Part shown: in pieces, positions 44,201 through 57,000 of the stretch
How the letters are laid out: each line of letters begins with the position of its first letter
Position numbering within the stretch: the first letter of the stretch is position 1
NCBI GenBank assembly: GCA_009760855.2
Contig: WPIO01000017.1
Coordinates: forward strand, 3,526,501 to 3,590,500
Direction: 5' to 3'
Length of the DNA: 64,000 nucleotides
Source: Cristatella mucedo
Lineage: Eukaryota; Bryozoa; Phylactolaemata; Cristatellidae
The notes under the pieces: generated by a model
What the model was told of the DNA's origin: nothing
The model's input: the letters and a program-made list of their open reading frames with translations, nothing else
Databases searched by the model: none
Program-made: the position numbers and the translations under genes

Positions 44201-47200
44201 CACCGCCAAGATATCTTCACCCCATCATGGCTGTGCTCATGAATGACCATCTGTTGTCAGTGACTGACATGTATGCTGGGCAAAAAAATGCAGATGGTGT
44301 GATGCATGTAGTGATGATATACTGCGGGCAGTGCTGGAAGCAGAAGAATAGTTGCAAAATGATGTCTGCTGGCTTGAGTGCCAATGTCACCATTTCTGTC
44401 AAGTATTGGTGGCAGACTGCTGTTTAGCATCTTCTGTAGGTATGATGCTGACTTGCACGGTTCTCAGTTAAGGTGTGATTATGCAGCCCTGCTTTCTTCC
44501 TATTTTCGTCTTTCTTACTTTCCTACTTTGCAATGTTCTTCACTGAGACAGGGAAGCTGTCCTAGCTAAGAAGCATTGAAGGTGTGTCTACTTGGTGGCC
44601 AATATGAAAATTATGACCGTACAGCCATGTAGACCTATCATGAAGAATTCATCTTCATTGAAAACAAATGTATATGCCGGTAATGACCGAGGCCTTCTGT
44701 GACAGCCCCTGTGTATGAGATACGCTGAACACCGACTGAGAGTGCATAACATAACTTTGTAAAAACAATAACTGCCACAGATGCTTTGCGTTGCTGTCAT
44801 TTTTCGTGCCTGCCATCTCCCCTTACTCCCAAATTGTTCAAATATATGCCCATATTCTAGCTTACATCGCATGATACCCACTGGGTATAGACTCGAGGAA
44901 GAAGATAGGAAGCCCTCTCATCACTCGTTTGAACAAATTGAAAATTGAAGAATGCAGGAAGAGCATGAAACCGTTGAAACTCAGCTTTTCCCTCCCATGG
45001 GTCGATAGCACCCCTAATAATCAGCAAATGTTAAGTGCCTAGAAAGAGATTGAGTTCTCTTATGGGGCTTTATCAAGTGGGGCTATAGATCCACTTAGAT
45101 AAAGTAGCTCGGTCGTGCTCACTCAGCTACGTAAAGAGTAGCAGCTCATTCAGTTGAAGCTTGTAGCTCTTAACCTGTCGTCAGTACTGCCAATTGGCTG
45201 CATCGTTGACCAAGAGCCCTCTATGCTAGAGGGTAGCACTTCCTAATTGCTTGTAAATAAGAGCCTGTCTTTTTGCTATTACTCTTTTTTCTTTCTTTCT
45301 TTTTTCTTTTTCTTTTTTCGTGTAATTACACTGAAGCTGAACATCACAGCTGTGCCTGCTAGTTATAGCCATATTAATTATAATTATAATACTCCATTTG
45401 CATAGCGCTCTGGGAACTTAATTTATCCATGGGTCACAACTTGCTGCAAGAGAATCGATACACACGGGATAGTAACATGAATGTTATCAAGTATGCAAAA
45501 GCAATATCATATCATATATCAAAATCATACTTATGCCAGCATACTAAAGCAGATGTTAAGACATTTATGGGCACCGGTTAGTTAAAACCTATTGCTAATA
45601 ACATGCGTTGAACCATGCGTGATTATGCAGGCAAAGCACCCCGGAACAACAGCAAAAAGACAGTCACAAGCCTATCGAAAGCTGACCAGAACGGATGCAT
45701 CTTAAGCTGTGATGAGATGCAGGTTCATTGCCGATAATGCGGTAGCCGGAAGCAGGTTCCAGACTGTCAGCGCATATGAGCTGAAGGCTCGATCGCTAAA
45801 GAGATATGACCACATACTAAGCTTCATTCACTTCCCGAGGTTTTTGCGTATGCATAGGTGATTATTGACAGATAGTAACTTTTTATTCCCTTTGTTTCGT
45901 GTTTCATGGATTTGCCCCACGTTCTTCCAGTTTTTCGTAAGTGGCCGTCTGCATTACACTAGATCCTACTTAAAAAAAAACGCTACCAGAGACAACCAAA
46001 GCAAAGCATAACTCCTAACGGTTGCTAAGACCTGCTTGTGCTATTCTTTTAATCGTCCTCTGGCTGAAAATTAGTGCTCGAGCAATGAATGAAGAACCGT
46101 TCATAATGCAGTTCATCATTCATTAGACAATAGAGTCGACATTCATTGGATCACAATCCGTAAATCCAAGGGGTGGGGCAGAGCCACGAGTCATGTTACT
46201 CGTTTCTCTGGCCACTGCCTATGTGTCTTGCATGGGATAGCAGAGTTAGCTTGGCCGAAAGTGAGCACGATTTTAATCATCTGCTACGCCTTGCTGAAGC
46301 CAGTGCATGGCTGTAGAGCTGTATTTTCTTATACTAGGCTGCTTGAAAGCCTTTGTTGCATAAGTGTCTTACTACTTACATAAAAAACTAACTACTCGGC
46401 AGTCTGCCGTGCAATTACTTTACCTGTAAATGATTACAGTACAATACGGCTAAGACTTGCTTCAGCACGGATCTTGGTTCTAACCAGGGCTAGGGACAAG
46501 GTTGTATTGGCCTCCTGTGCTGCGAACGAAAATGATCTGCTACGACCTAGCCCTATTATAAGACCAAATAGGAGACCGAAAATGGTGATCTTACATCTGT
46601 GCCCCGGCATATTCTCAGTTACTCAGCTAGCTGGTAGGAAACTGTAAATAAGTTGCTCTGCACCATGTCCTGATCCTTTACCCGAACGTACTGGTTATCT
46701 GGTATCATTGTTGGTACTTGCTGCTTGCCTGAAAATGTTTCAGTTCTGTGTTTATGGTTGCTCCTACTTGGTGTGCACTGTAATGCAGCTTGGGTGTTAT
46801 GATTTGGTATCACTTATGTTTAGTGGCCTGATATACACTCGGAGCAAGTCCTTGCTTGCTTAATCATCAGAATTTTATGGCTAAGTGATAAAGTTTTGTT
46901 GGGGGGTATGCACCAGGCACGAGGCATGTTTAGTTATTCATGTAGATTTCAGTCGTGCCAAACGTTTTTGCTTGTGCGTTATCTATATTTGTTATAGTGT
47001 TTGCAACGTGACCGGGACACCTTGGCCACGTGGCTGTCAACTTTCTAGAGCCCTCGTGCCACTCTCTTTAGTTTTAATATGGTATGCCTAATCTAGAGCA
47101 GCGAGCAGTGGCATGCTTGCAATACTTCAGCTGTTATAACCAAAACAACCTACAGTTGGTGGAAGTCGATTGTGACCAGTCGTTCAGGAACAAGTTAATT

Positions 47201-50200
47201 TCACACTGCATTTGATGCTTCACTCGTATGTGAGTGGTAGCACCTGGTAGTAGTTCCTTTATTGATCCCATAATCTCAAAACTAGATCTGTGCCTAATAA
47301 GTAGTTGATACCGTTGCAATCCATTGGAAATTATAACAGCAGTTAGTTTGCGTGTATAGATGTCGTTTGGTAATGAGCCCCTGTTTGTGATGTCTTGGGG
47401 ATCATAGGAAGTTAATTAAGTGCAGGAAAAGATACTTCAAACCATGATTTTGATTTAGTTAATAACTGTAGCACCGTGGTGTTATTATGCTGCTTGAAAG
47501 CTGGGAAATTAGATCGTGCGGTTATCTACAAATGAGAACCTAGGCTGATTTTGCAGAGGAGTAGCATGTGGGAAAACATTGATTTGAAGTGGTTATACAG
47601 AAATGTAGTACTCATGACAAATGCTTTGCCCCCGATCTTATGTTCTGGAGCTTATCTTTGTTGTCTCGATAAAGGCTGTTGGATGAAGCCAAACTATAAA
47701 TAAATAATACAATGCATTTGTATAGCACTATAAGAGAACTAAATCTCTATACAGGTGCTTCACATATGCCACGGGACTCGAGCCCACTACCTCGGTCATC
47801 AAATAAATTCACGTTGACCTTGGTTGTTAAAAGAGAGTACACCGAAGCCAACATCGGTTTCGAGTGCTCTGTAGGAAACAAACATAAAATCGAATAATCT
47901 CAGCACTAAAGACTTCTTTTACCAAATCATGAGTAACATACCCAATTCCACACAATGTCGGGTGTGCGGCTGTGCACACACACACACGTGTAGTTCTTGC
48001 TGTTAGTATTTCCATTTATGGGGTCATATTATTTGCAGCAGTTTTGTTCAAAATTTGCTGTAGCTGGGCATGGCATCATTTCTATGTATTTCCTGTTTTA
48101 AACAACCTCAGACGGTTCTGACTGTGAACTAAACATATTTTCTTGTTTTTGTCCTATGAAAAAGATTCTGGAAATGATCGTTTGCATTTTAAAACTGGAG
48201 CTGTTATCTACACTTTCTGATGGCCTCCTGTTAAAGCAACTAGCATGTTTTGCTCTTGGGGTGAGGCTGTGGAGATTGGAGGAAGTGACCTTAATTTAGG
48301 TTTCAGTCACGCTAAGGAATGGAGATAAAACGCACATGAGCTCTTAAAGGCAGCATTTATTGAAGCACCAGCGGGCAAAGATGTCAGCAGGAATATTGTC
48401 ACATTGTGTTGTGTGCTGTGATCCTGTGTGCTTGTAAAAGGAGCAGCTCTGGCTGCTCAAGTTTGCATTTACCTTGCTTGTTGCCTAGTGCCACCTTATT
48501 CGGCTGCTTGCTGTCAGTTGTTAGTTGCCTGCATGTGTCACATTTTACAACATTTAAATGAAGCTGTAAAGCTCTACTCATTGTAGATGCTAGTATGGCT
48601 GCTAAATGTAATGAGGTTCTTCGCAATGAAGACTGGGCACGGAAGTTATCAACCAACAAATGTGTGAAACGAAGTTTTAAGAAGTGAGTCGTGTTTTTAT
48701 TTGGAGTTAAGTCGACTGATTTTCATATGTTTTTGTTCTGATCAGATTGTTTTATTTAGGAAAGAGTGTACCAGTTTGGATCAAAGAAGCCCCCTAAAAA
48801 AGAAGCTGAAAACGGCAGTATCTTCGCTCGTTTTGTCCCGTAAGTAATCTTCACGCGGTTTAGTAATAGAATAGCGGCCAAGTTGTCCCTATAGAGGGAT
48901 ATTCGCGAAATACTGTATGATTGTAGGTGCTGCGACATTTTTACTGATTGTGGCACAATTGGTTAAAAGTTCTGTTTTGTGTTACTGATAGGCATAGGGA
49001 ACAAAGAACACCTTGCCCGTGTGCACTCACTTCCTGGTAAACAGCATGGTTTCTCTTCAACGTCGCGTGTGTGCAAGTCAACTGGTCGTAGAAAGAAGAG
49101 GCGAGCACTAGGTAAGAAACAATTAGTTGAACCCTGATACTCTCGGTTTTTTAATTTGTGGCAGCTTATGCTTCATGTGTGCACTCCTCTCTTCCCGTCT
49201 ATCGCGAGTAGTATTTGTATTGTGTTCAGAAATTTGTGCGAGTGACAAGAGTCATGTAGCTGGTCTTTTTTGGATTCTTTGGATTTTCTGGAGTTGCCGT
49301 ATCGGTTGTGCATGCAGTTCCAAGGAAATTGGCTGCCACTCCTTAGTGGTGTTCGTACACCAGTTACCTGCACTGAAGATACCTTTTTGAATTTTTAACT
49401 TCCCCTTAAAATTGTTGCTGACTGATAATTCTATCTACATATTGTTATGCTATCAGACGTTGTTGACAGCTGTGAGTTTTTCTTGCAGAAGTCCTAGCAA
49501 AGCGTGGCCGTGCGCACTCTTCATCACATGCAAGGCAAGCTCAAAGCTCGCCTGTACTACCTGCCGAGTGTTCTGCCTCACTCACCCAGAGTGCACCAGC
49601 AAGCATGTTCAGAGATGCGAAAGTTATTTCAAGACGGCGAGGTGAAAGTGCTTTCGACATCAACAATATCGTTATCCCTTACCAGATGGCATCACTAACA
49701 CGTCCTGAACGTCTACAATACAAGGAGATCATTACTCCTAAGTAAGTCTTTGTGCTATTATTATTGATCACCTCCATGGTCAGTGTAAATTCGTAGCTCT
49801 CGTTGGTCACTGGTACTCAACTGTCACTGCTAGCATGTGGCACTGCGTTGCTCTTGTTAACTGACAGTCCAAACGTTTTTAGATGGAGAGAAGTTGACTC
49901 AAACGCAACTGATAAGCATCCGACTGAAGATGAAGAGGTATATTGCTTGTTTATGAGCTATATAGCCTATTCAGGAGGCCACTGTACATGTCACATGCAT
50001 GTGCAAGTGGCTGCTACTAATGTGGAAGACTTCTTTTATAGATAGAAGACATATCTGATGAGGCGATGCTCGTGAGGCATACGCGAATGGAAAGCCAAGA
50101 GAAAAAGCGCTACACGGTTTTTAAAACCACGGCTCGGAGAAGTCGCCAGCAGAGCTTGCGTGGTGACAGTGACCCATCTACTCCTGAGCCTTGGTCACCA

Positions 50201-50674
50201 GAGGCCAGCTTCACTGATGCACCTAGTAACTCACTGATGCAGCCTCTAGGTGTGGCTTCACCTGCAGCAAGCTTGTACATGGATGATGCCCCTCTGCCTG
50301 AGGAGAGCACAATGCGGTCACGGAGTGAAAGCATTTCTCAGCAGCGTTATACGAGTGATGGCTTGCTTAACCAGGCACGTCCCGGACAATGTGTACGCAC
50401 ACGGTCAGAGACGACTGAAGAGTCTCTCAGTTCGGCCGTCTTGGAAGAAACCATAATGCAAGTACCGTGGGCTAAAAGAACCTTTCCTCTGTCAGATGAT
50501 GATGAGCAGTTGCTTCATGCAGGTAATACTGGTACACTCTCAGGCACCGGCTACTCCCAGAGGAGTGCAGAGGGTGGCACACGGTCAGCATCTCCCGTCG
50601 ATCAGTCATCTAAGTGTACGGCAATGCCAACCGAAAGTGACGTTGGTGAGCAAGATTTGTTCAAGCTAACTTGA
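41241..50674 (+). CDS. KANSL1: KAT8 regulatory NSL complex subunit 1, 8 coding exons
   Basis: Exons 41241-42202, 42932-43560, 48587-48683, 48760-48839, 48992-49111, 49489-49741, 49883-49937, 50042-50674 (2829 nt, 942 aa). All splice sites are GT-AG and phases agree. In other animals it scaffolds the nuclear NSL complex and holds MOF/KAT8 through its PEHE region for H4 acetylation. Seen here: a poorly conserved Ser/Thr-rich N terminus; a helical region at about 158-215 ([20 protein letters not shown]); [20 protein letters not shown] at 339-358; a Cys cluster (C478-C499, then C521/H523) matching the vertebrate CALCGS...CVHPVL region; basic stretches ([11 protein letters not shown]); PEHE from about 678 ([42 protein letters not shown]); and [15 protein letters not shown] near the end. 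Human KANSL1 is about 1100 aa. Intron 2 (about 5 kb) holds most repeats. A cryptic donor CAG|GTAATA lies in the last exon at about 50520. Confidence 0.93.
45025..45085 (+). mobile_element. LINE-A terminus
   Basis: AAATGTTAAGTGCCTAGAAA, GAGATTGAGTTCTCTTATGG, GGCTTTATCAAGTGGGGCT. This is the hairpin of LINE-A with the TTA tail lost, in KANSL1 intron 2. Confidence 0.75.
45370..45860 (-). mobile_element. Diverged LINE-A-like copy
   Basis: Tail TATTAATTATAATTATAATA, then CATAGCGCTCTGGGAACTTA and, further on, CAGGTTCCAGACTGTCAGCG and TATGAGCTGAAGGCTCGATC. The last is the reverse of the family's [13 protein letters not shown]...AWNSLP region. It is a decayed - strand copy in KANSL1 intron 2. Confidence 0.6.
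47700..47825 (-). mobile_element. SINE-1 copy
   Basis: ATAATACAATGCATTTGTAT, AGCACTATAAGAGAACTAAA, TCTCTATACAGGTGCTTCAC, ATATGCCACGGGACTCGAGC, CCACTACCTCGG. It is on the - strand in KANSL1 intron 2. The B-box-like GGGCTCGAGTCCC is kept, but the 5' half of the head is replaced. Confidence 0.75.
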
Positions 50675-51035
50675 CAGTGATTGCCAGCTGACGATTGAGC
50701 AGAGAAACTAATAATTGGTGGTAAAAAATGTAAATGTAAGTGTACATGTCGTACTACATACGTGTATATACCTATATATCTGTATCAATATTGTAGGGCC
50801 TTGCTGACCGTTGTCAAAAGCCTATTCTCTCACTTCATTGAACGTGCTGTGCACGTCCTACTATGCCTATAGATGTAATTAATTCAAGTAGAACAGGAAA
50901 ATATGGTCCCTGGTGTACAGAGAAGCCACAATGTGGTTCAACTGCACACAATCCTTGAAAGTCATGCAGCTGATTGTTAGAATAGACTGCATCATATTCG
51001 GTGAATGATGTAGTCTTTGTAAGCAGTTGCACAAA

Positions 51036-51041
51036 AATAAA
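51036..51041 (+). terminator. KANSL1 poly(A) signal
   Basis: AATAAA at 51036-51041, 362 bases after the KANSL1 stop, in ACAAAAATAAATAATTG. Cleavage would be expected about 10-30 bases later, at about 51050-51070, next to the HAT1 stop at 51078. Confidence 0.65.
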
Positions 51042-51063
51042 TAATTGCTGATACTCAAAAACG

Positions 51064-51069
51064 TTTATT
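51064..51069 (-). terminator. HAT1 poly(A) signal
   Basis: TTTATT on + is AATAAA on -, only 8 bases past the HAT1 TAG (51080-51078). Cleavage would fall at about 51034-51054, inside the KANSL1 3' UTR. This gives HAT1 an unusually short 3' UTR if it is the main site. Confidence 0.65.
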
Positions 51070-51077
51070 TAAATAGC

Positions 51078-54000
51078 CTACATTGCCTCCTTTGCTAGTC
51101 TTTCAACTGTTAGTTGGTATTGTGCCATGAGGTTCTTGGAAGCATCTTCCAAGTACTGGTTTCTCTGTTGTTCATCCAGAGAATCTGCCACTGCTAAGAC
51201 ATCCGGCTTAAGACATCTTTGTAATCGCATCATTTCACGCCTGGTCTTCTGTAACAGAAAATAATGCATCTTTAAGCGACTTAAGGCCGGCGACTCCTGT
51301 TTCAAACACAATCTGTCACCTGATCGAATTCATAGATCTTAACAGGCTTTCTATGTTGCTATTGGCTACTCCCAGCCGTAACATTTTTCTAGCAAACCAC
51401 TGCTTTCCTGACTACTGGCAACAGCTTCGGCCGTTGCGAAGCTGCTGTACAACTAAATGGTTTTTGTTATGGCTGTAAGTATGAGTTTCTTTGTATTAAC
51501 GAGATTTAACATGTGCAATTTGAGGGAACCAGGCTGAAATAAAAATGCTAGCACTAACCATCTTCGAGAATAAACGTACCTGTGTCTCGATAAAACATTC
51601 TAAAACCTTAGGCCGTGAGAAACAGGCTAGCATTAGGTACATTCGAGAACAATATAGTACAGCTGTACTCATAGCAGCATCCCTTTAACCTGCTCCCTCT
51701 CAGTAGAAAAAGAAAGTTGATTGCCTTGGATCTAAGTTCAATTTAGTGCACAGATCAAGACAAGCTTACAAAGCAGTTTAAGGCAGTTTAGATTTTGCAG
51801 TACATTGGAAATAGGTTCTTGCATCGTTTTGAACGAGCCTTGTCTGGCCTACGGCTGCAGATAGGCAACAATGCATCATGCAAACCACGACTTGGAATGC
51901 AGCTTGCAAAAAAAGCATAATAGGCACATCTCTGTCATGCTACTGAACAGTAAGCAACAACGTAATACTCTTCGATTATGACTACTGTGTCAGAAATAGG
52001 AAGTTGCTTTAGGAAGATCACGAAATCAAAGGCCAACGTTTCAAGGTTTGCACATCGAGCAAGCAAATCAAGGGATAGCATTCATCATTCAGCACATTCG
52101 ATATGACAGCAACATTGCTAACCTATGCGAACCGTACTCGTAGCTTGATAGGCCAGGAGCTCATACAGAAAACTTAACAAATATTAAGAGGTTTAATGCT
52201 ATGTGAGTGTTAAATTCGCTAATTATAGTTAATGTATGAGTAAATTTATTTGCATACAGGTATAAATGTAATAAAAAGCGAACATTTCCATGGCTTTTTA
52301 CTGCCACTTGTTTTAGCAGGCAAGTGATGTCAGCATGATGGTGTCCCAATCGGCCATGCAAATAAGTCCCGACATTTCTGCCTTTCCCTACTTACTACAG
52401 GGGACGGTATGCATTGTGGGAAGTTGAACATGAGACAATCGTACTATCTGGGATGAGATTTAAAGCTAGGCGCCTTGTTGCCCAACTTCTAGTCACCTCC
52501 AAACTTTTAAGATCTGGTTTGGCCAAGTGATTACAGTGCTAGCCTGGAACCCAAGTCAATGTATATGTATTTGATGACCGAGGTCATGGGCTCGAGCCTA
52601 GCGGCATATGTGAAGTACCTGAATTGAGATTCTCATAGGGCGCAAAACAAATGAAATATATTTTAACTGGTCGATGTGGGCCAAGGACCAAAATCTTTAC
52701 CGGAAACAAGAAATTCGATGCAGCAGAATCATCAGATAGGTTTCAGCAAGACGTAACAAACCTCTGAATGAATAAAGTTAAGTTTCCTATGCCTGAATGA
52801 AATAGTCTCGTAATCAGCTGCTTTAAGCATGTACAACAGCAAGCATCAACGTGAATACAAGTATCTACTGCCCGTGTGTCCGACTGTAACCTTACCTTAA
52901 AAGGCAAATCCAATCTATGCTTGATGAATGCTTTATAGTCCTTCAGGCGATCCGGATACGAATACTTTAGTCTCAGTATTTCATATACACGCCGGGCTTG
53001 CTTCTACAGCGCACATACATGAAAAAGGGAAATCAAAAGCAAACAGGCGTCGGTTTTGCAAATTATGCTCTCAAAATCCACGGGGTGAGCAAGAGAGAGC
53101 ATTCCATGTTGACAAGGCTTACGTAACTTACAGCCTTTGTGAAATAGTCAGATCTAGCATTCATTTTAGCAATAGGGTAAGATTCCACGGCTTACCCCCT
53201 TCAGTATTGAGCCGTAACAAGTCCAGATATTAGACGATCAATCCAAAAGCAAGGTTCTACAAAGCTTACTCATGCAGGAAATAAATATAATTCGCTTGTA
53301 TAGCGCCCTAAGAGAACTTAATCTCTATCCAGGCGCTTCACATGTGCCTCGGGGCTCGAGCCCACAACCTCGGCCAGACCTTGGTCGGGGTAAGCACCTT
53401 AACCACTGGGGTAAACCAGCTCGCAGAGCTTCATACTTTCACGGCTCCATACAGATCACTATTTAACAATACGTCGAGCTGCAGCAACACATGAGTTCCC
53501 CTAGCTGGCATTCTAAGGAAGAGCTACATATTTGCACGACTCCACACCCAGGTTCAGATACAAGATCCAAAACCATCTCACAAGCCGCTTGACATTTATA
53601 TAAAAAAGGGGGGACGAAACCCTAAGTCCCCGAGAAACGGTTGCAGTCCATCGATCTGGGCACTGTCAGGTCTATGTATCTGTAATGTATCTCCGTCTGC
53701 AACTCCACAAAGACTGTGTGGGTATTACGTGGGAAAGTTTTGTGCAACACACTCACAGCCTAAGTGGCTTTCGTTAAGCATTCGGTAGCCAACACCTCAC
53801 GCAACAAAGAGAAAGTGAGAAGCTTGGCAGAGCCAGGAGAGCAGTTGAGGTAGTGAGTAGCATGGAAGTAGCAGCTCAGGACCGCTGGAAAGGATGCGCC
53901 ATAGTCGGCAGCAGCGGAGTAGTTGTCTAAAATGTACGATACGTAAAAGATTCCCAAAATGAGAGACCAACAAGAGACCATCTCTGACTTTCAACAAATC

Positions 54001-57000
54001 AAAGTGTAGGTCAAACAGTTAATGAACTAGCCAAAAGAGCTTCTTGTGCACTGTTAAATAGCAACCTGTCGCCTACGGGTTTCTATAGCTAGTACACTAA
54101 CCGAGCCAAAAAGGATCAAGCAGGCATGCAGGGTCAGAATATGCCCCAATCTTCACATCAGCAACATTCCCAGAATTATCCCCTAGCACTCTTTAAGACA
54201 GGTGCATGGAATATGCTAAAGCAGATGTAAAGACTGCCGATACCATTGTTATCCCACTTCACAGCATTCCACAAATACATTAAGTTACACCACCTGTAAA
54301 TGGAATCTGAAAATATGCTACACGTATTCTACTGTTATTCTAAGTCAAATGGTAAAGTGAAGTTGGAGCATAAGTCACCTTAGCTACTTAAAAGTCAAAG
54401 TTCTGAATAGGGGACCCAGAGCACATCGTTTTGACGAGCCCACAGAAAATCCAGATGCTGGTGGTGATGGCCTACCCAACTGGAAACATACGAGTGAAAC
54501 CAGGTGAGTCAGCCTATAGTTAGTTAGTCAAATCTCTTGACCTCAAATCCAGCGAATTCATTACGCTCCCACCCAACTCAAGCATACCTTTGAAAGGTAC
54601 TGATCGATCGGGCGACTCATTCCAGAACTGTCGACATACTGCAGCAATATTATGTATCCAGTAAATCGCGTATTACATTGCATATTGCTGAATCATGTCC
54701 CGAAATCGTCCACCCATCGAAGCATTATACTTAAATACCGCTTCTGCGCACATGTAGATGCGACTGCTGGCGACTCCACAATTAAGGAAATATGGATGTT
54801 GACCTTCTGAGGCATCATTACTATGTGGTGTGGTAGGGTGGAATAACCATCGGAAGAAACACACACCCAGAGGATCGCCTGACGTTCGTAATGGTGCACT
54901 GCAGTGGCAGCATCAAATCGATTGCTTTCCTGGCAGAGGATAGCAGAAAAATAACTAAATGGTCATTTCCACATCTAATACTAATACTTTGGACATGGCG
55001 TTTAAGGTAAGCAGGCTCATCCAGGAGGAGCAAGCAAAAGCCGGAATGACTCGTGTAAATGCTTCGAATTCGTCGAATTCCCTCAAACACATGCATTCAT
55101 CTGCCTACCGTAGACCTGGGTGTGTCATTTACTCGCTCCCTTTTTTCTAGCACTTTCATCTGCAATACACCAGTAGACCTGGGTGTCGTTTACTCACTCC
55201 TTTCTTGCCCGCTCTTTCATCTGCAACATACTACCGAGCGCTCAGGGCTTATTATATCTACGATGCAGCAGTGTTCCACGGGCTCAGTAAGAGAATACTA
55301 AAAGACCAGAAAATATCGATAGCAAAGCCAGTAAATTCATGAAGTGCCAAAAATGCATACGATTTAAATTGGTGAGCTGACAATGTTAACAGCACAAAAC
55401 TTGGCGATGCAGACTGGACAAGATGTACATATCTCTGTCTGTAGCTACAATATGCCATAAAAGCTAAATGCAGGAGTTTCGTACAGTGTACTCAAAGCTT
55501 AAGTCATCTTCACAGGCACTGTGGCAGCAAAGATACTTCATCTAAACCACCAAAGAAAGAATGAGAAGAGCAGAGTAAAATCGAGACAATCAGCTAGTGC
55601 TAAGGGCTAGGGTTTTTCAACGGCGAGGAGCCGAGTGTGAGAACGGTGGCTCTCATCAACAACCTTGTTCATCTTGCACTCGGTGTTGGCCTGTTGAGCC
55701 ATTTCAGGCGAAAAGCCCTGCATCAATCGATCCTTGCCGAAAGACGGTAGCTTCAGACAGCTTTTAGCATCGACAAAATCTCTGAGCAGCTGGTATTCCT
55801 CGGACGGGTCTTCGACTGAAACAACAAAATAATTAGGCCTTGGGCTGCAGCAGCTGGCTATTATAACAATAATAAAAATAATGTACTTGATAAAGCGCCC
55901 TCAGAGAACTTAATCTCTCTCTAGGCGCTTTACATTTGCTGCAAAGGGAAATGCAATTGAATGGTAAGTAAGATCATGCTTGAAAAACAAACAAAATGAA
56001 TAACATGGTTAGGGGTGACATGCACAGGGTCGGCATGCAAATGTGGTTAGTGGCAGCATGCACAGTGTCAGCACGAATAAGCACGTGAAGGACGAATCAC
56101 AGGGACCCACTAAATGCTGTCCTAAATAGGTGTGTTTAAGTTCCTTTTAAATGTGGTCAGGTCAGGAGATGTTCTGACGCAGGTCGGGAGGGAGTTCCAG
56201 GCTTTGGGAGCATACGAACTAAATGCACGGTCTCCAAAGGATTTAAGGTTTGTACGAGGTATTTCTAGACTGTTGGATTCCAAAAAGCAGGTGGTACGAT
56301 GCTTGGCCTGATGTGGGAGTATGTCGGAGAGATAGGCTGGAGCCATAGAATGAAGAGACCTAAAAGTGAGCGACAAAACCTTGAAGTCAATCCGTTGCTT
56401 GACTGGTAGCCAGTGCAGGTCGGCAAGAAGTGGAGTAATGTGGCAACTGCCATGCTCACGACAGACAAGCCTAGCTGCAGAGTTTTGCACTAGCTGCAAT
56501 CGCCTGATCGCACATGCTGGTAGGCCAGTAAGCAGTGAGTTGCAGAAATCGAGGTGAGATGTCACGAATGCATGGACCAACTTAGACGTGGTATCCTTAT
56601 CTAAAACAAGCCCGAATTTTAGCAATGTTATGAAGCAGAAAATAGGCAGATTTGACTTTGGAGCTGATATGGCTGATGGCTATTGCTGCTGTGACTGATG
56701 TTCGATAATCGACACACCAAAGTTCATGCATTTCGGGGAGGGGCAGTTATTCATGCACATAAAACGTCACCGCAAAGGAAAGAAATTTTAAAAATTACTA
56801 GCTGATTTAACAGCCTCTTTTGTATAGCGATAGAAGAGCCTTTACGGCTATCACCATCGCTAGCAGTGTCAATAAAGGATCGCCCACTGAACGATTCGAA
56901 CCCACGACTTTGCGACCAAGGTCGTGAACAGCAACCACCTTACCTAGTGTGCCATCACGGCTCACCAGCTGCCGTGTGCAACGAACGACGGGTGCATTTT

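Noticed and set aside
48399-48659. 86-codon - strand ORF across KANSL1 exon 3
   Set aside because: Shadow of the + strand exon 48587-48683, which fits KANSL1 in phase.
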